Source: CAZDBA01 sp965224765 (GTDB lineage: Bacteria; Planctomycetota; Planctomycetia; Pirellulales; Pirellulaceae). From it: a DNA stretch of 64,000 nt. Both the position numbers and the translations under genes were made by a program. The notes beneath the pieces were generated by a model. The model made no database searches. It was not told the DNA's origin and saw only the letters and a program-made list of their open reading frames with translations. How positions within the stretch are numbered: position 1 is the stretch's first letter; every line of letters starts with the position of its first letter. The stretch spans positions 1 through 64,000 of the forward strand of contig CBDDAC010000015.1 of the NCBI GenBank assembly GCA_965224765.1. Reading direction: 5' to 3'. Positions 18,031 to 27,314 of this stretch are shown piece after piece.

Positions 18031-19330
18031 AGTTGGCTACCGCGCCTGGACTGGAAAACATACTTCGCAAGCAAGTCGCTGGTGGATCATTGCCGAAACC
18101 GGCTTTCAAGCTGCTCTAAAATCATCATGGGTCCGACGAATCTTGTTTGTTTCGTGGCTGCCGATCTTTTATTGGGGCACCATTTTCTTCGTGTTGGAGA
18201 ACGTGATCCAGCCGCCCGAATTCGCCAAGGCGATTGCTGCACAACTGGATGAAAACCTGGACGATTTTACGCCTCCAACCGCGGTTCTAAATCGCGACAC
18301 GGTAATCTCGGGCGATGTGGCCGACGAAACATTGAATGAATTTGAAGCTCGCTTGGACGAAATCCATGCCGAGTTAATCAAGAATCGAGAAAAACAGACC
18401 GAGCAACAGCGTGCCGGCGAGGTCACGCAGATCGAAGGCAAAACAACGGATCTGTATCACGATGTAAAAAACGTGATCAGGCAAATTGACTCTAACGATC
18501 CTCGCGTGAAGGAAATCGAAAAGCTAAGTACCGAGCTTCAGCAAGCAGTAATTCAACGCGCTCGAAGTCGTGCCATTGCCAGAAGATTCGGCTGGGTGCC
18601 CGGTTCAGAAAAATTTATCGAAGCGCTCAAATCGGATAGCCCGGAAGAACAGCGACACATCGCCTGGAGCCTGCTGTTGATGACTTTCTTCCGCTACCCG
18701 CAGGCGACGATGATCATTTTCCTGCTTGGAATCATTTCTCCGGGGTTGATTTCGCGCGACATCCGATCACGTGCCTATTTGATCTACTTTTCCAAACCCA
18801 TTGGGCGGAGGGAGTACATCACGGGCAAGCTGGCCATCCCGGCGGTGTTCCTGCTGCTGGTCACCACCCTACCCGCACTCTGCCTGTACGTTCTTGGAGT
18901 CAGCCTATCGCCAGAACTATCAGTCGTTCTGAGCACTTGGGATATTCCCATTCGAATCATCCTGGCTTCGGTCGTATTGATTATCCCAACTGCCTGTCTT
19001 TCATTGATGCTTTCCTCTTTGACGGCTGAAAGTCGCTTTGCTACGTTTGCTTGGTTTTCCGTTTGGATCCTGGGACATGGAGCGTGGATGGCAATTTGGA
19101 TGATGCAGGGAATTCGAACGGGGACCGATCCGATCCAGGCGTTGAGTGACCCTGTGGTAAATGGTTGGAGTTGTTTGTCCCTCTACAACAATCTGGGTAA
19201 CGTTCAAAGTTGGATTTTTGGCTTGAATGACCTTGGATCTGCGCTACCGGGAATGATCGTTCTCTCGCTCCTCTCGATCATATCAATCTACATTTTGTTT
19301 CGCAGAGTATCTGCACCGATCCGAGTGTGA
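18017..19330 (+). CDS. ABC-2-type permease (first of two)
   Basis: This is the membrane subunit of the ABC exporter. The 437-residue protein has one N-terminal span (LFVSWLPIFYWGTIFFVL) and then a large hydrophilic domain of about 200 residues with a coiled-coil-like centre (FEARLDEIHAELIKNREKQT). At least five further spans follow, for example ATMIIFLLGIISPGLI, LLLVTTLPALCLYVLG, ILASVVLIIPTACLSLML and MIVLSLLSIISIYILF. The start at 18017 is decided by AAGGAGG six bases upstream and lies inside the 3' end of the ATPase gene, so translation is coupled. The large loop between the first two spans probably faces outside. Substrate is unknown. Confidence 0.88.
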   Translation: MPQHEVGYRAWTGKHTSQASRWWIIAETGFQAALKSSWVRRILFVSWLPIFYWGTIFFVLENVIQPPEFAKAIAAQLDENLDDFTPPTAVLNRDTVISGDVADETLNEFEARLDEIHAELIKNREKQTEQQRAGEVTQIEGKTTDLYHDVKNVIRQIDSNDPRVKEIEKLSTELQQAVIQRARSRAIARRFGWVPGSEKFIEALKSDSPEEQRHIAWSLLLMTFFRYPQATMIIFLLGIISPGLISRDIRSRAYLIYFSKPIGRREYITGKLAIPAVFLLLVTTLPALCLYVLGVSLSPELSVVLSTWDIPIRIILASVVLIIPTACLSLMLSSLTAESRFATFAWFSVWILGHGAWMAIWMMQGIRTGTDPIQALSDPVVNGWSCLSLYNNLGNVQSWIFGLNDLGSALPGMIVLSLLSIISIYILFRRVSAPIRV

Positions 19331-19336
19331 GCCCAG

Positions 19337-20269
19337 ATGGTTGAACTGAATAACGTTACGAAACTTTACAAGACCGTCATCGGTGTCAACGACGTCACGT
19401 TGAAATTGGGTGATGGAACTTATGGTCTTCTTGGACCCAACGGCAGTGGAAAAACCACATTGATCAATTTGATCATCGGACAACTGCGCCCGACCATGGG
19501 AACGGTTCGACTGTTTGGAAAAAATCCCTGGACCCGAGATGGACTTCTTCGAAACGTGGGACTCTGCCCCGCAGTGGAAGTCAGCTACCCACGAGTGACT
19601 GCCTATCAATGGGTTCGCTACCTGGTTCAGTTGCATGGATTCGGTGCCCAGTCGTCAACCAAAATGGCAACCGATGCCCTGGAAGCGGTCAGTCTGACCC
19701 ATGCCATGCATCGTCCAATGCGAGAGTATTCTCTGGGAATGAGACAACGAGCCAAATTGGCTCAGGCCATTGCCCACAATCCCGACTTTTTGATTTTGGA
19801 CGAACCGTTCAACGGACTCGATCCAATTGGCCGTTTTGAAATGACCAACTATTTGAAATCCTGGAGTCAACCCGGCAAAACCCTGATCCTTGCCAGCCAT
19901 ATTTTGCACGAAGTCGAAGCCATCAATCCTTCTTTCCTGCTAATCTCTGGTGGTCGGTTACTAGCCTCGGGTTCACCGGAAGAAGTCCGTGAGATTCTGG
20001 CGGACGCGCCGAACGTCGTCCGTATCAAGTGCACTGATGCCAAACGATTGTCCAAAAAATTGGTTGAATTGTCCGCAACAAGCTCGATTGAGTTTTCTGA
20101 GGATCCTCAGCAACTGAAGGTCACAACGGCAAGCGCCAAACAACTTTACGAGACACTTCCTGAGATTTCTCGAGAACTAAAAGTCAGTATTCTCGAGATG
20201 CACTCAGCGGACGAATCGCTCAAGAGCCTTTTTGCGACGCTGCTGAAAAAACATCGTGGTGAGTTTTGA
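19337..20269 (+). CDS. ABC transporter ATP-binding protein (second of two)
   Basis: This is a second ATPase of 310 residues, only 6 bp after the permease. Walker A is GLLGPNGSGKTTLINLIIGQ, the signature YSLGMRQRAKLAQ and Walker B FLILDEPFNGLDP. It is clearly paralogous to the ATPase at 17092 but diverged, with a shorter regulatory C-terminus. With the following permease it may form a second half-transporter. Two ATPases and two permeases in one operon suggest a heteromeric export complex. Confidence 0.93.
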   Translation: MVELNNVTKLYKTVIGVNDVTLKLGDGTYGLLGPNGSGKTTLINLIIGQLRPTMGTVRLFGKNPWTRDGLLRNVGLCPAVEVSYPRVTAYQWVRYLVQLHGFGAQSSTKMATDALEAVSLTHAMHRPMREYSLGMRQRAKLAQAIAHNPDFLILDEPFNGLDPIGRFEMTNYLKSWSQPGKTLILASHILHEVEAINPSFLLISGGRLLASGSPEEVREILADAPNVVRIKCTDAKRLSKKLVELSATSSIEFSEDPQQLKVTTASAKQLYETLPEISRELKVSILEMHSADESLKSLFATLLKKHRGEF

Positions 20270-21099
20270 GTACTAGATCTGGAGCCAACCCCGTGATGCA
20301 ACTGATAAATCGAGCTCTTGCCACCTGCAAGTTTGAATTGAGATGTTCCTTTTCGGCGCAACGCTTGGCGGTGGCTTCGGTATTGATCCTGTTCCCTCCA
20401 GTGATGTTGACGCTGATGATTTCCGTCACGCGATTTGGAGGGAGTGCGTCTTTTGATGCAGTCGAAGTCGTCATCATTTTTCTGATTTCGCTGATCTGTA
20501 TTTTATCACTGCTGCTATGGGCGACTCCGAACGTCTATTCAGAACTTGAGGGAAAAAGCTGGATGTTTATTGCCAGCCGTCCTCAGGGACGAATTTCCAA
20601 CGTGCTGGGAAAATTCCTTGCCTCTCTCATTTTCTCATTTTGCATCTGCTGTATTTCGATCACGCTCTGTGTTGGTGCCTCGACGTTGCTGCTGCAATTC
20701 GTTTTTGATCCCGTGCGTCTTTGGGTGGGACTAAATGGAGTCTTCTTTCTGGGGTGCATCTGTTACGCCGCTGTATTTTCTCTGATTGGTACCGTATTTT
20801 ATCGACGTGCCATGGTGATCGGTGCCGGTTACATTCTCGGATTCGAAACCATTGTCGGACGCATCCCTGCGGTAATTGGCAAATTGACGGCAAGTTATCA
20901 CCTGCAGTACATCGGCCTTGAGTGGACAGGCAGCGAACAATTGAAGCAGCAGATTCAGCAAGCTGAGTTCCTCGGTGCTTTCGAAGAACATTCGGTGTGG
21001 ATACATCTACTCGCCGTCGCAATCATTACAATCCTGGCTTTGTCAGCGGCATGCTTTGTCATCGTCAATCGTGAATACGTGACCTCGGACGAAGGCTAA
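20266..21099 (+). CDS. ABC-2-type permease (second of two)
   Basis: The product has up to 277 residues and about six membrane spans, among them LAVASVLILFPPVMLTLMI, VVIIFLISLICILSLLLW, FLASLIFSFCICCISITLCV and LLAVAIITILALSAACFVIV. It is the partner permease for the ATPase just upstream, and its TTG start overlaps that gene's stop codon (TTGA). An ATG at 20296 is an alternative start that would remove ten residues. No large soluble domain is present, unlike the first permease. The operon ends with this gene. Confidence 0.85.
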   Translation: MSTRSGANPVMQLINRALATCKFELRCSFSAQRLAVASVLILFPPVMLTLMISVTRFGGSASFDAVEVVIIFLISLICILSLLLWATPNVYSELEGKSWMFIASRPQGRISNVLGKFLASLIFSFCICCISITLCVGASTLLLQFVFDPVRLWVGLNGVFFLGCICYAAVFSLIGTVFYRRAMVIGAGYILGFETIVGRIPAVIGKLTASYHLQYIGLEWTGSEQLKQQIQQAEFLGAFEEHSVWIHLLAVAIITILALSAACFVIVNREYVTSDEG

Positions 21100-21125
21100 C
21101 TAAGACGGACCACAATTCAACTTCC

Positions 21126-21157
21126 CCAAAAACCCGGAGGTGAATTCACACCTCCGG
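21126..21157 (-). terminator. Possible terminator of the minus-strand gene at 21343
   Basis: The nine-base arms CCGGAGGTG and CACCTCCGG (21134-21157) form a hairpin. On the minus strand it is followed by GTTTTTGG. It lies about 185 bp past the stop of the minus-strand gene, so it may end that transcript. Confidence 0.55.
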
Positions 21158-21342
21158 ACAAACGTTGCTACCGCGAAAAGATAAGTTCTCAAAAAACTTT
21201 CCACGGTTGCTTCGTTACGGCAAATGCGTTTCTTGTAAATGGCAAAACCGAATGCGTAAAAGCACGGCCCCGCGAGATTGACTCCACATGGGAACCGCTC
21301 ACACCGGGTTGCGTGCTCATTCAATTCTGACTGGAGGTTTGC

Positions 21343-22020
21343 TTAGCGAACCTCTGCTGGCAGCGCGGCTAGTTTGGTTTCGACGACCGCCAACAATTTG
21401 GTTGACAGTGGCTCTTCTGCCTGAAGCTTAAGAACTTGCTGTAGTTGGGATTTTCCCTCAACCCACTCTTCGTTCATGACATGATGGTAGGCCAAAAGGA
21501 AGTGACTCTGCATCGTAGGCTTTTCAGCTACGACTCGCTTGAGTGTTCCAAGATGCATTTGGTACCTATTAAGATCATTACCGTAAAGTGACTGGATGAC
21601 GGGACGAGTCCAAGCATTGCCGAACCCCATTGAATCGTAAGCATCGGCGGCAGCGTTATCAAAATCTGCGGCGGCGAATGCGGCCAAAGCTCGAAACTGA
21701 AATGCATCCGCGTCCTTGGGAACCCGCTGAACCACTTCATCCAATTTCTGTTTCGCTAATTGATACTGCCCCGAAGCGAACAATGTTTTGGCCTCGGTTG
21801 TGTACATCCGAGCCAGTTCCGCCGGAGAAACTGGCTGAGGGGAAACAACAGTATAGGGCTGACTGTAGATCGGCTGCGAATACACAGGCTGCGAATACAC
21901 AGGCCGATTGCAAGCTGGTTGGTTGTACGACCGGGAATTCGGGCACTGTGCGGATACTTGAGACAAACTGACGGTCAATGCGGCAACCACAAGGCTGCAC
22001 TTTGAGAAAGTTGAGAACAT
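21343..22020 (-). CDS. Secreted tetratricopeptide-like protein
   Basis: The 225-residue product has a signal peptide (CSLVVAALTVSLSQVSAQ). A short repetitive linker follows in which YSQPVYSQPIYSQP is visible. The C-terminal ~150 residues are helical with tetratricopeptide-like pairs, such as EAKTLFASGQYQLAKQKLDE and AFQFRALAAFAAADFDNAA. The closing stretch SHFLLAYHHVMNEEWVEGKS closely resembles WFLVGYHHLMLGHREDATAV in the protein encoded at 30029-30892, so the two are paralogues. An exported, perhaps cell-wall-associated role is inferred. No function is known to me. Confidence 0.75.
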   Translation of the reverse strand: MFSTFSKCSLVVAALTVSLSQVSAQCPNSRSYNQPACNRPVYSQPVYSQPIYSQPYTVVSPQPVSPAELARMYTTEAKTLFASGQYQLAKQKLDEVVQRVPKDADAFQFRALAAFAAADFDNAAADAYDSMGFGNAWTRPVIQSLYGNDLNRYQMHLGTLKRVVAEKPTMQSHFLLAYHHVMNEEWVEGKSQLQQVLKLQAEEPLSTKLLAVVETKLAALPAEVR

Positions 22021-22155
22021 GTTTTTACTCCGGTTTTGAGAACTGTATTTTCGTTACTTCACTTACGTGACCGAATCGTCGTGTTACAGAAGAAGTCAAA
22101 AAAGTTTTGATCTTTCCGCGAGCGTCTCGCTCAATGAAACACGAACTCGATACGC

Positions 22156-22195
22156 AGAAAAAGCCACAGCCTTTCGTAGGAAGCTGTGGCACCTA
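22156..22195 (-). terminator. Terminator of the glycine-rich protein gene
   Basis: The arms GCCACAGC (22163-22170) and GCTGTGGC (22183-22190) form a hairpin with a 12-base loop. On the minus strand it is followed by CTTTTTC. It sits 30 bp past the stop of the gene at 22220. Confidence 0.75.
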
Positions 22196-22219
22196 GTTTT
22201 TCAGTGATGTCCGATTTGT

Positions 22220-23386
22220 CTATCGTCGAAACGGATTGAGTGTTGGAACCGCTTGACCAACAGAAGGAACGTTATTCACTCCAAATGTCTGCTGACCGTT
22301 GACTCCAATCGCTTGACCGTTCCCGTAGTCAGTTCCAATTCCAATGGCTTGGCTACCTGGCCCCATGCCGATACCAAGCCCCTGGCCACCATTGACTCCG
22401 ATTCCAACACCGGTTCCGCCAAAGATGCCGACTCCAGCCCCCGTTCCACCGTCGATGCCGATTCCAACACCTGTTCCGCCGTCAATACCGAGCCCAGTTC
22501 CCGTTCCACCGTTGACGCCGATTCCCTCGCCATATCCGCCGTTGATTCCTGTGCCGTAACCTTGTCCACCATTGATTCCGGTGCCGTAACCTTGTCCACC
22601 GTTGATTCCTGTGCCGTAACCCTGTCCGCCATTGATTCCGACGCCTTGGCCATAGCCACCATTGATGCCAACGCCCTGACCGTAGCCACCGTTGAATCCC
22701 TGTCCGTGCCCAATGCCTCCGTCGTAGCCTTGGCCGTAACCGACACCACCGTTGTAGCCTTCTCCAATTCCAACTCCGCCGTTGTAGCCTTGTCCATGCC
22801 CATAGCCCCCCTGGTCGCCGATTCCGATACCAGTTCCTCCGTTGTAACCTTCACCGATTCCGAGGCCACCATTGGAACCAACGCCAACACCAACGCTGCC
22901 TTGCCCGTCGCCGATTCCGATTCCAACTCCACCGTTAGATCCGATGCCAACACCCTGTCCACCGTTGTTTCCGATTCCGATTCCCACGCCGTTGCCTTGG
23001 CTGATTCCAGTACCCGATCCGTTACTCGTTTGACCAACGCCGCCGTTGACTCCGATGCCCATCCCCAAATTATCAAGTCCAATTCCAACACCACCGTTTC
23101 CGTTTAGGGAGATGTTTGCACCATCGGAAACTTGCATGTTCATCTGGGGTTGGCCGTTTTGGCCAAAGCCAAAACCAGGCTGTGTGTATTGTCCGGTCTG
23201 CTCGTTGAAGTTTGGAGTTCCTCCAGTAAAGTATTGACCACCTTGTTGACCGCCTTGTTGACCGCCAACCGCCTGATTGACCAGATTGCCAAGATCAAAG
23301 CTCTGAGCATCTGCAGAACTGGTTGTAAAATTCATTGCACATACGGTGGCAATCACGGCTACTGCTTGAAAGAATTTCTTAGTCAT
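22220..23386 (-). CDS. Secreted glycine-rich decapeptide-repeat protein
   Basis: The 388-residue product has a signal peptide (FFQAVAVIATVCAMNFTTSSADA), then a Gln/Gly linker. From about residue 134 to 343 it consists of ~21 copies of a ten-residue unit of form x-G-x-G-x-G-x-N/D-G-G, for example QGYGTGINGG three times in a row, YGQGVGINGG twice and TGVGIGIDGG. The register is kept almost without slips. It resembles silk-like or beta-solenoid glycine repeats, but the period is ten, not the nine of RTX toxins. It is probably a surface, wall or matrix protein. The C-terminus (NPFRR) recurs as an internal motif of the protein at 30029. Confidence 0.8.
   Translation of the reverse strand: MTKKFFQAVAVIATVCAMNFTTSSADAQSFDLGNLVNQAVGGQQGGQQGGQYFTGGTPNFNEQTGQYTQPGFGFGQNGQPQMNMQVSDGANISLNGNGGVGIGLDNLGMGIGVNGGVGQTSNGSGTGISQGNGVGIGIGNNGGQGVGIGSNGGVGIGIGDGQGSVGVGVGSNGGLGIGEGYNGGTGIGIGDQGGYGHGQGYNGGVGIGEGYNGGVGYGQGYDGGIGHGQGFNGGYGQGVGINGGYGQGVGINGGQGYGTGINGGQGYGTGINGGQGYGTGINGGYGEGIGVNGGTGTGLGIDGGTGVGIGIDGGTGAGVGIFGGTGVGIGVNGGQGLGIGMGPGSQAIGIGTDYGNGQAIGVNGQQTFGVNNVPSVGQAVPTLNPFRR
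22358..22987. repeat. 30-bp tandem coding repeat (about 21 units)
   Basis: This is the DNA encoding the decapeptide array. Units are 30 bp long and remain in frame. Three neighbouring units around 22541-22630 are nearly identical, which points to recent slippage or unequal recombination, while outer units have diverged. Confidence 0.85.
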
Positions 23387-23668
23387 AGGATCGTTCCTTT
23401 GCGTTTAATCTTGAAAACAAAGGCGTCTTAAAAACTGGTTGGGTCCGCCTTCACCTCCACATACGAAGTCGCCAAACGTTGTTACAGCAAACTGAGAAAT
23501 TTTTGTCAAATCCTGTGAAACTAGGCGAAACTCGCCATATCCGACACCCTCCCTCCAGGCCTCTGGGCTCAGAACTACGCACATCTTTACTAGCATTTTC
23601 ATGCCATCGTGAACCCTTGGATGCTTTGTTGAGTATTACCTCTGGATTGTCTTTGACGGAGGTTTGGA

Positions 23669-24691
23669 ATGAATGTAGCGATTTCGAATGAATTGGCCGG
23701 CGCTTTCTTTAACGACGAACGTCTAAGTAGGCGGCTTAACATTATCGGGGAGATGGTATGTGACCAGCCGAGTAGAAGTCTGCCCGCGGCAGCTTCGGGT
23801 GGGCGGGCAGATCTCGAAGGTTCTTATCGTTTTTTTAATAACAAGAAGGTAACGCCGGAAGCAATTCTGGCACCTCATTATCAAAACACGTTGGAGCGAA
23901 TTCGAGCCAGCGAATCGGAATTTACGATTATCGCCCAAGATACGTCCAAAGTCGATCTGACTCGTCGTGACAAACAAGTCGTCGGTGCGGGTAAACTGAG
24001 TGGGGAACACAAATCCGGTCTTTTCATCCATCCGCTTGTCGCGTTTACTGAAACCAATGTTCCGTTGGGGGTTGTCGGACAATGCAACTACATTCGCAAA
24101 AAAATCGACAAGAGTTCTAAAGCAGAAAAGGACAAGAAGCGCAGGCAGGCACCGATCGAAGAAAAAGAAAGTTTCCGCTGGCTTCAGGGAATCAACCAGG
24201 CAAGAGAATTGGCTGAGCAATGTCTGAACAAGAAATGCATTGTCGTTCAGGATAGCGAAGCGGACATCAACCAGGTTTTCGCCCAACCTCGCACGCTTTC
24301 AAACGGAAAAGAGCTGCACATTATCGTTCGAAATGGACAGGCACGGTCGACATCCGAAGGCGGCTTGTACGAAAGCGTCAAGACCGCTCCGGTGTGTTTT
24401 CAAATGGACATATCCGTTAGTGCCCGAAAAGCAAAAATCAAATGCACTTCACACAAACGTGAGCAAGATCGTCCGGCCCGACAGGCCGTCGTCGAGGTCA
24501 GGGCGAAATCTGTTACGCTGACACCCAAGGGGCATCACCCGCTTCAGTATAATATTGTTCTGGTGGATGAGATCGATCCACCGGCAGAAGAGGAGCCCAT
24601 ACGTTGGCTGCTAATGACCAGTTTGCCCATTGATACAAACCAGCAAATCAACCAGATCATTGCGGCATATTGCACCCGATGGCAAATCGAA
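23669..24691 (+). pseudogene. IS4/Tn5-like transposase, N-terminal 341 residues (interrupted)
   Basis: This is the first part of a DDE transposase. The first catalytic Asp is in FTIIAQDTSKVDLT and the second in CIVVQDSEADINQVF. The fold continues to AAYCTRWQIE, where the frame is broken right after the codon for the catalytic Glu. The open frame runs on into the inserted element to 24745 with unrelated residues (VCQARYTERSLLYLHAA). The C-terminal part resumes at 27315 in the same frame. No inactivating change other than the insertion is seen, so excision would restore the gene. Confidence 0.9.
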
Positions 24692-24856
24692 GTCTGCCAA
24701 GCCAGATACACCGAAAGATCACTCTTGTATCTGCACGCCGCATAAGAAGAATGGTCTTCCCTGTATCGACGCCGACGCGTTGCTGTTGCTAGCAGATTGG
24801 TTTGAGCAACGGTCGTCTGTTGAGCATTTGGAAGTTTCAGACAACGGAGGTCAACA

Positions 24857-25047
24857 ATGTCACGACCAGAGATTCCCCCCCGCGCTCAGCTCAGATCGGT
24901 CCGCCCAAGCCGTTGCCTCCAACACTCCCATTGGCCGAATTCTGGCAACACCTGGAGCCCGGTCACCAGCATCGGGTCATCGATCGTCTGACGATCATGC
25001 TTCATCGCCAACTTCCGGAAACGCCGGAGGTGACATGCGATGAGTAG
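24857..25047 (+). CDS. Small accessory ORF before the recombinase, frame shifted at a C7 tract
   Basis: An ATG at 24857 has an excellent ribosome site (GGAGG, six bases upstream) and starts MSRPEIPP. At the seven-C run near 24876 the zero frame goes off into an unlikely tail and stops after ~44 residues. Slipping back one base gives a plausible protein that continues PPLPLAEFWQHLEPGH-type sequence (in full: residues after PKPLPPTLPLAEFW through HRQLPETPEVTCDE). It ends at 25047, overlapping the recombinase start by 8 bp. The choices are a frameshift mutation, programmed slippage, or a sequencing error in the homopolymer. The function is unknown; its position suggests a recombination helper. 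Confidence 0.5.
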
Positions 25048-27232
25048 AAACACATCCACCGAACTGGATCAAGCTGCCAAGTCAATCAACAATCGCGCAG
25101 TACAACTCAGTGCCGCGATCCCAACCAAGATCAAGTCATCGCATTTAGACAGACTGGCAGTTGTTTACGTGCGCCAGTCAACACAACAACAGGTACTTGA
25201 ACATCGAGAGTCGACGGCTAGGCAATATGCATTGGCCGATCGCGCCGTTGCCTTTGGGTGGGCGCGAGACAGGGTCGAAGTGATCGACGAAGACCTTGGA
25301 CAGAGTGGTGTGTCAAGCCAAACGCGTAGTGGATTCCAACGACTGCTCACCGAGATCAGTAAAGACTCTGTGGGGATTGTGCTTGGTCTGGAGATGAGTC
25401 GGCTATCACGGTCTGGCAAAGACTGGCATGCACTGTTGGAGTTGTGTGCGATCTATCAGACGCTACTCGCCGATACTGATGGTGTCTACGATCCGAGTGA
25501 TCATAACGACCGATTGCTTCTCGGCCTCAAAGGAACAATGAGTGAAGCCGAGCTCCATGTACTGAAAAATCGAATGTACTTGGGACTATGTAACAAAGCC
25601 GCTCGCGGAGAAGTGCTCAATCATCCTCCGATTGGGTACGTACGAACAGCGGCTGGTGATTTCGCGCAGGATCCCGACGAACAAGTTCAAGCTGTTGTCC
25701 GAAGCATCTTTGATCGATTCTCGAAATGGGGTAGTATCAGTGGACTGCTTAGATCCATGGTGGAAGACAAGATTCAAATGCCGGTGCGTCCTCACTTCGG
25801 TGCTGATCGCGGTCAATTGCAATGGCGTCGTCTCAATCGGGTGACGCTATTGAACCTCCTTCATCATCCGATCTATGCCGGAGCGTATCGCTGGGGCTAT
25901 CGAGAAATCGACCCAAAAAAGAAAATCCCCGGCAGACCCACCACGGGTCGCACGTTGCGAAAACACGATGAATGTCGTGTCCTGATTAAGGACCGATTCG
26001 ACGCGTACATTACATGGATCCAATTCGAGACAAACCAGCGAAAACTCGAAGAAAACAGCCGGAAGAGCCGATTTCTTGCATCACCCGGTCGAGGTACGAG
26101 CTTGTTGGCCGGACTCCTGCAGTGCGGACGTTGCGGTCGCAGCATGATGATCGGTTACAGTTGCAACCGACTTCGTTACGCCTGTCAGCGTGGAAAACTC
26201 GACTATGGCGAACAAAGCTGCCAAAGCCTTTCGGGAACGGAACTTGATCTGCTTGTCGGCCGACTTCTGCTGGAAGCACTCACTCCAGCAGCGATCGAAC
26301 TGAGTCTCAACGCTGCGCGTGACATCGTTAAAAGACGCGTCGATGCGAATCAACAATGGCAACATCGGCTTGCCAGAATTGACTACGAGATCAGTTTGGC
26401 CCATCGACAATACATGTCGGTTGATCCAGAGAACCGACTGGTTGCCCGAGAACTAGAACGTCGCTGGGAAGAGAAACTTCGTGATCAGGAACAACTTCGT
26501 CTGGAGCATCGTCGATTCACTGAAGCTCAACCAGGCGAACTGACGACTAGCGAAGCCCTGCGAATCAAAGAGTTGTCCGCCGATGTCGCAGCGCTATGGA
26601 ATGCAGAAACGACGCGTCCCGAAGATCGTCAAGTGATCGCACGCACGTTACTTGAACGTGTCATTGTTACGGTCAACGGTGATAGTGAAAACGTGGACGT
26701 CGAGGTCCGCTTCGCAGGCGGCTTCGTCAGCCATCTTGCTCACCGCCGCCCTGTACAAAGGTACGACCAGGTGAGTAACTATGGCGAGTTAATAGCACGC
26801 GTTGAGCATCTCAAGCAGGAAGGGAAAACATTGGCACAAATCGCCGATGCATTGAACAAGGATGGCTTTCGTCCAGTAAAGCGGGCGACGAAATTCACAC
26901 GCAATACTGTCTGCCAACTCATGCGTCGCGAACGTGAACGCCGCGGCATACAGCCCAAATCACCACGAGATCAAAGCCAGTTGCGTGAGGATGAATGGTG
27001 GTTACCTGACTTGGCAATGCATCTAAAGATGCCGGTCACTACGATGCATCGTTGGCGTAAAGTCGGTTGGGTCATCGCTCGCAAAGTTGCCGAGACCGGA
27101 GGCCACTGGGCCATCTTCGCAAACGCTCAAGAGTTGAAGCGGCTAGACAGGCTTCGCAATTACCAACACAGCTGGAAAGACAAGAACAAACCAGTCAAAC
27201 TCACGACCCCGACCAAGAATCACCGACAATAA
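25040..27232 (+). CDS. Large serine recombinase
   Basis: This 730-residue site-specific recombinase presumably integrates and excises the element. The N-terminal resolvase domain has the catalytic serine in VVYVRQSTQQQVLEHR (Ser near residue 48). It continues with GLEMSRLSRSGKDWHALLE and GTMSEAELHVLKNRMYLG. A 'recombinase' domain follows, then a zinc-ribbon with paired cysteines (LLQCGRCGRSMM ... YACQRGK ... SCQSLSG), a coiled-coil region (~residues 430-520) and C-terminal helix-turn-helix-like segments (WLPDLAMHLKMPVTTMHRWR). The length and domain order are those of transposon or phage large serine integrases. The ATG overlaps the end of the small upstream ORF. Confidence 0.92.
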   Translation: MSRNTSTELDQAAKSINNRAVQLSAAIPTKIKSSHLDRLAVVYVRQSTQQQVLEHRESTARQYALADRAVAFGWARDRVEVIDEDLGQSGVSSQTRSGFQRLLTEISKDSVGIVLGLEMSRLSRSGKDWHALLELCAIYQTLLADTDGVYDPSDHNDRLLLGLKGTMSEAELHVLKNRMYLGLCNKAARGEVLNHPPIGYVRTAAGDFAQDPDEQVQAVVRSIFDRFSKWGSISGLLRSMVEDKIQMPVRPHFGADRGQLQWRRLNRVTLLNLLHHPIYAGAYRWGYREIDPKKKIPGRPTTGRTLRKHDECRVLIKDRFDAYITWIQFETNQRKLEENSRKSRFLASPGRGTSLLAGLLQCGRCGRSMMIGYSCNRLRYACQRGKLDYGEQSCQSLSGTELDLLVGRLLLEALTPAAIELSLNAARDIVKRRVDANQQWQHRLARIDYEISLAHRQYMSVDPENRLVARELERRWEEKLRDQEQLRLEHRRFTEAQPGELTTSEALRIKELSADVAALWNAETTRPEDRQVIARTLLERVIVTVNGDSENVDVEVRFAGGFVSHLAHRRPVQRYDQVSNYGELIARVEHLKQEGKTLAQIADALNKDGFRPVKRATKFTRNTVCQLMRRERERRGIQPKSPRDQSQLREDEWWLPDLAMHLKMPVTTMHRWRKVGWVIARKVAETGGHWAIFANAQELKRLDRLRNYQHSWKDKNKPVKLTTPTKNHRQ

Positions 27233-27314
27233 TGAATGAATCAAATCAAACGAATCGTAACCTGCTCCCCAGATATACCGTACACAAAGGACGCATCGTG
27301 ACTGGAAAATCGAA

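Larger units (their letters stand above)
24692..27314 (+). mobile_element. Serine-recombinase element inserted in a transposase gene
   Basis: A 2623-bp element is delimited by direct repeats AAATCGAA at 24684-24691 (left) and 27307-27314 (right). With the neighbouring bases the matches extend to TGGCAAATCGAA versus TGGAAAATCGAA. It carries a small ORF and a large serine recombinase gene and nothing else that I can recognise. Joining the host flanks gives CGATGGCAAATCGAA followed by ATTTTCTTTCGC, which restores an unbroken transposase frame. Within the repeat the exact crossover base cannot be known. Confidence 0.8.

Noticed and set aside
22276..23094. 272-residue frame on the minus strand in another register of the same repeat
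   Set aside because: Repeats with period 30 keep several frames open. This one lacks a signal peptide and has an unnatural Ala/Glu/Ser/Val composition.
22253..23107. 284-residue open frame on the plus strand opposite the glycine-repeat gene
   Set aside because: It is the mirror of a low-complexity repeat. The opposite strand has the signal peptide, the decapeptide register and a terminator.
24630..25043. 137-residue open frame spanning the insertion junction
   Set aside because: It starts within the interrupted transposase gene in another frame, lacks a ribosome site and crosses the element boundary.
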